Translations under genes and position numbers: made by a program
NCBI RefSeq assembly: GCF_001541315.1
Contig: NZ_LMVK01000016.1
Coordinates: 1-64,000 of the forward strand
From: Agrobacterium tumefaciens str. B6
GTDB taxonomy: Bacteria > Pseudomonadota > Alphaproteobacteria > Rhizobiales > Rhizobiaceae
Direction of reading: 5' to 3'
Length of the DNA: 64,000 nucleotides
Notes under the pieces: model-generated
What the model saw: the letters and a program-made list of their open reading frames with translations, nothing else
Told to the model about the DNA's origin: nothing
The model's database searches: none
In this document: piece by piece, positions 62,426 to 64,000 of the stretch
How positions within the stretch are numbered: position 1 is the stretch's first letter
How the letters are laid out: each line of letters begins with the position of its first letter

Positions 62426-63346
62426 TCAACTCTTCAATGCGCGTGGATCAAGCGCATCGCGCACGGCGTCGCCGATGTAGTTGACGCTCAGAACCGTCAG
62501 CGAGATCGCCAGTCCCGGCCACAGCACACGCGAGGGCGTCAGCTGCAGGAAGTTGGCGCCATCGAACAACAGCCGTCCCCAGGTGGGGAAGTCCGACGGG
62601 AAACCGAGGCCGAGGAAGGACAGCGCCGATTCCGTGATGATGGCCGAGGCGATGCCGAGCGTGGCCGAGACCATGATCGAACTCAGCACATTCGGCAGGA
62701 TATGGCGCAGGATGATGCGATACTCACGCATGCCGCTCGATTTCGCCGCCATGATGAATTCCTGGCTTTTGATCGTCAGCACATCGCCGCGCACGATGCG
62801 GGCCGTATGCATCCAGCTGGTGATCCCGATCACGAAGACAATCAGGATGAAGATGCCGGTTTCCGGCCCGAAGGCGGCGCGCAGCGTATCGCGAAACAGC
62901 ATCAGGATGACGAGCAGCAGCGGCAAAAGCGGCAGCGCCAGAAACAGGTCCGTCAACCGCATCAGCGGCCCGTCCAGATTCCGGAAATAACCTGAAAGCA
63001 CACCCACCAGCGTGCCGAGAAACAGGGCCAAAAGCATGGCAGTGATGCCGACGGCAAGCGAGATGCGCCCACCGGCCAGAACCTGCGCCAGCATGTCCTT
63101 GCCGAGATTATCGGTGCCGAAGGGATGCGCCAGCGACGGCCACTGGTTGCGAGCCTTCACGTTGATGGCGTTGGGCGCAACGGTGTGGATATAGGGGCCG
63201 ACATAGACCGCAAGCAGGATGAAGATGAAGACAAAAAGCCCGGCCACGCCGCCCTTGTGGACGCGAAACTGTTTCCAGATATCGGCAAGGGCGGATTGTG
63301 TTGGGGTGGCCGCAACCGTCGGCGCTGCAATGGTGGCGTCAGTCAT
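62426..63346 (-). CDS. Peptide-type ABC transporter permease, DppC type (third set)
   Basis: Permease of 306 residues. GTDNLGKDMLAQVLAGGR and the loop AAKSSGMREYRIILRHILPNVLSSI are standard. An alanine/threonine-rich N-terminus precedes the first helix. ATG at 63346 overlaps the end of the upstream permease by 8 bp; the frame upstream to 63388 lies inside that gene. Confidence 0.9.
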   Translation of the reverse strand: MTDATIAAPTVAATPTQSALADIWKQFRVHKGGVAGLFVFIFILLAVYVGPYIHTVAPNAINVKARNQWPSLAHPFGTDNLGKDMLAQVLAGGRISLAVGITAMLLALFLGTLVGVLSGYFRNLDGPLMRLTDLFLALPLLPLLLVILMLFRDTLRAAFGPETGIFILIVFVIGITSWMHTARIVRGDVLTIKSQEFIMAAKSSGMREYRIILRHILPNVLSSIMVSATLGIASAIITESALSFLGLGFPSDFPTWGRLLFDGANFLQLTPSRVLWPGLAISLTVLSVNYIGDAVRDALDPRALKS

Positions 63347-64000
63347 AGCGGATCCTCGGGTCGAGAATGCCGTAAAGCACGTCGGCAATCAGATTGAAGA
63401 GCACGATCAGCACCGCAAAAATGAAGGTCAGCGTCTGCACCAGCGGAATATCCGCGCCCTGAACGGCGGTTATCAGCAATTGGCCAAGCCCGTTCACGCG
63501 GAATATCTGCTCGGTGATGATGGCGCCGGAAAAGATCGTCGGCACGCCGAGCGCAATCACGGTGACGACCGGGATAAGGCTGTTGCGAAGCACATGAACG
63601 AGCAGGACGGATTTTTCCTTCACGCCCTTGGCGCGCGCGGTGCGCACATAGTCCTGATGTAGATTGTCGAGCATGGAGGCGCGGACGAAGCGGCTGATCT
63701 GCGAGACATTGTAGAGGGTCAATACCAGCACCGGAAGGAACATCTGTTTGATCTGCGCCACAAAGCTTCCCCAGTCCGTCACCTGCAGATTGGTGTCATA
63801 GACGGAAGGGAACCATTGCAGGTAAGAGCTGAAGATCACCACCAGCAGCACGCCGGTGAAGAAGGTGGGAACCGAATAACCGACCATCGAGACGAAAGTG
63901 CCGATCTGGTCGAAGATCGAATATTGCTTGTAGGCTGAAATGACGCCGATCGGGATCGCCAGAAGCGCGCCGAAAAGATAGGCGAGGCCGACCACCCAAA
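63339..64000 (-). CDS. Peptide-type ABC transporter permease, DppB type (third set, 5' end missing)
   Basis: C-terminal 219 or so residues of a DppB-like permease; the frame stays open to the window edge (codons up to 63998), so the N-terminus lies outside. GYSVPTFFTGVLLVVIFSSYLQWFPS and the loop ARAKGVKEKSVLLVHVLRNSLIPVVTVI identify it. It overlaps the DppC-like gene by 8 bp. Confidence 0.87.
   Translation of the reverse strand, partial: WVVGLAYLFGALLAIPIGVISAYKQYSIFDQIGTFVSMVGYSVPTFFTGVLLVVIFSSYLQWFPSVYDTNLQVTDWGSFVAQIKQMFLPVLVLTLYNVSQISRFVRASMLDNLHQDYVRTARAKGVKEKSVLLVHVLRNSLIPVVTVIALGVPTIFSGAIITEQIFRVNGLGQLLITAVQGADIPLVQTLTFIFAVLIVLFNLIADVLYGILDPRIRYD

Noticed and set aside
1-64000. CRISPR array, tRNA, rRNA, insertion sequence or prophage
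   Set aside because: No evenly spaced direct repeats, no transposase or integrase-like protein and no recognisable tRNA or rRNA gene were seen on reading the window; short RNA genes could still have been missed.

Overview
The window looks like a piece of an Agrobacterium-type genome (Rhizobiales, Alphaproteobacteria). The DNA is GC-rich, genes are tightly packed with many ATGA start/stop overlaps, and ABC transporters of the solute-uptake type are very numerous. The nap operon has the rhizobial napEFDABC order. A catecholate siderophore cluster has exactly the enzyme set expected for agrobactin, a spermidine siderophore with three 2,3-dihydroxybenzoyl groups and one threonine-derived oxazoline. 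I see no insertion sequence, phage gene, tRNA, rRNA or CRISPR array.

Layout. 1-2696 (+): end of a nitrate/sulfonate/taurine-type ABC permease, its ATPase and an NnrS-family membrane protein. 2902-7513 (+): napEFDABC, periplasmic nitrate reductase, closed by a hairpin shared with a convergent PhoX-like phosphatase (7620-9533, -). 9663-14957 (-): entD-type phosphopantetheinyl transferase, entA, entB, entE and entC. 15039-20895 (+): a Cy-Cy-A NRPS and a VibH-like amide synthase. 21198-29259 (-): FecBCDE-type ferric-siderophore importer, siderophore-interacting reductase, stand-alone aryl carrier protein and a C-T-C NRPS. 29483-33922: flavin monooxygenase, IclR regulator and TonB-dependent receptor. 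34144-36348: glutaryl-CoA dehydrogenase and a divergent LysR regulator. 36483-44064 (+): LacI regulator, PotABCD-like ABC transporter, nucleoside hydrolase and adenine deaminase. 44092-47546: LysR regulator, MFS transporter and M20 amidohydrolase. 47757-61210 (+): phosphoribosyltransferase, dipeptidase, a complete peptide-type ABC transporter, LysR regulator, a second substrate-binding protein with two permeases but no ATPase, and an amidase. 61308-62295 (+): DJ-1/PfpI protein and a ribbon-helix-helix protein. 62426-64000 (-): two further peptide-type permeases, the second cut by the window edge.

The siderophore region is the most interesting part. EntC, EntB and EntA would make 2,3-dihydroxybenzoate, EntE would activate it, and two different aryl carriers (the EntB C-terminus and a 92-residue protein) could carry it. 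The VibH-like enzyme would acylate spermidine. The job done by one protein in vibriobactin synthesis (VibF) is here divided between two proteins encoded on opposite strands. The Cy-Cy-A half ends in a carrier-like domain whose phosphopantetheine serine position is proline, and the C-T-C half carries the intact carrier plus a catalytically decayed first condensation domain. Two exact TGA-N9-TCA motifs (the RirA 'IRO' pattern of rhizobia) lie in the divergent entC/NRPS promoter and just before the TonB receptor gene.

Other points worth a look are an 18-bp perfect palindrome before the LacI gene of the purine operon, a nucleoside hydrolase with tyrosine where many relatives have the catalytic histidine, an Irr-box-like palindrome before the PhoX-like gene, and four palindromic intergenic repeats of two related types.
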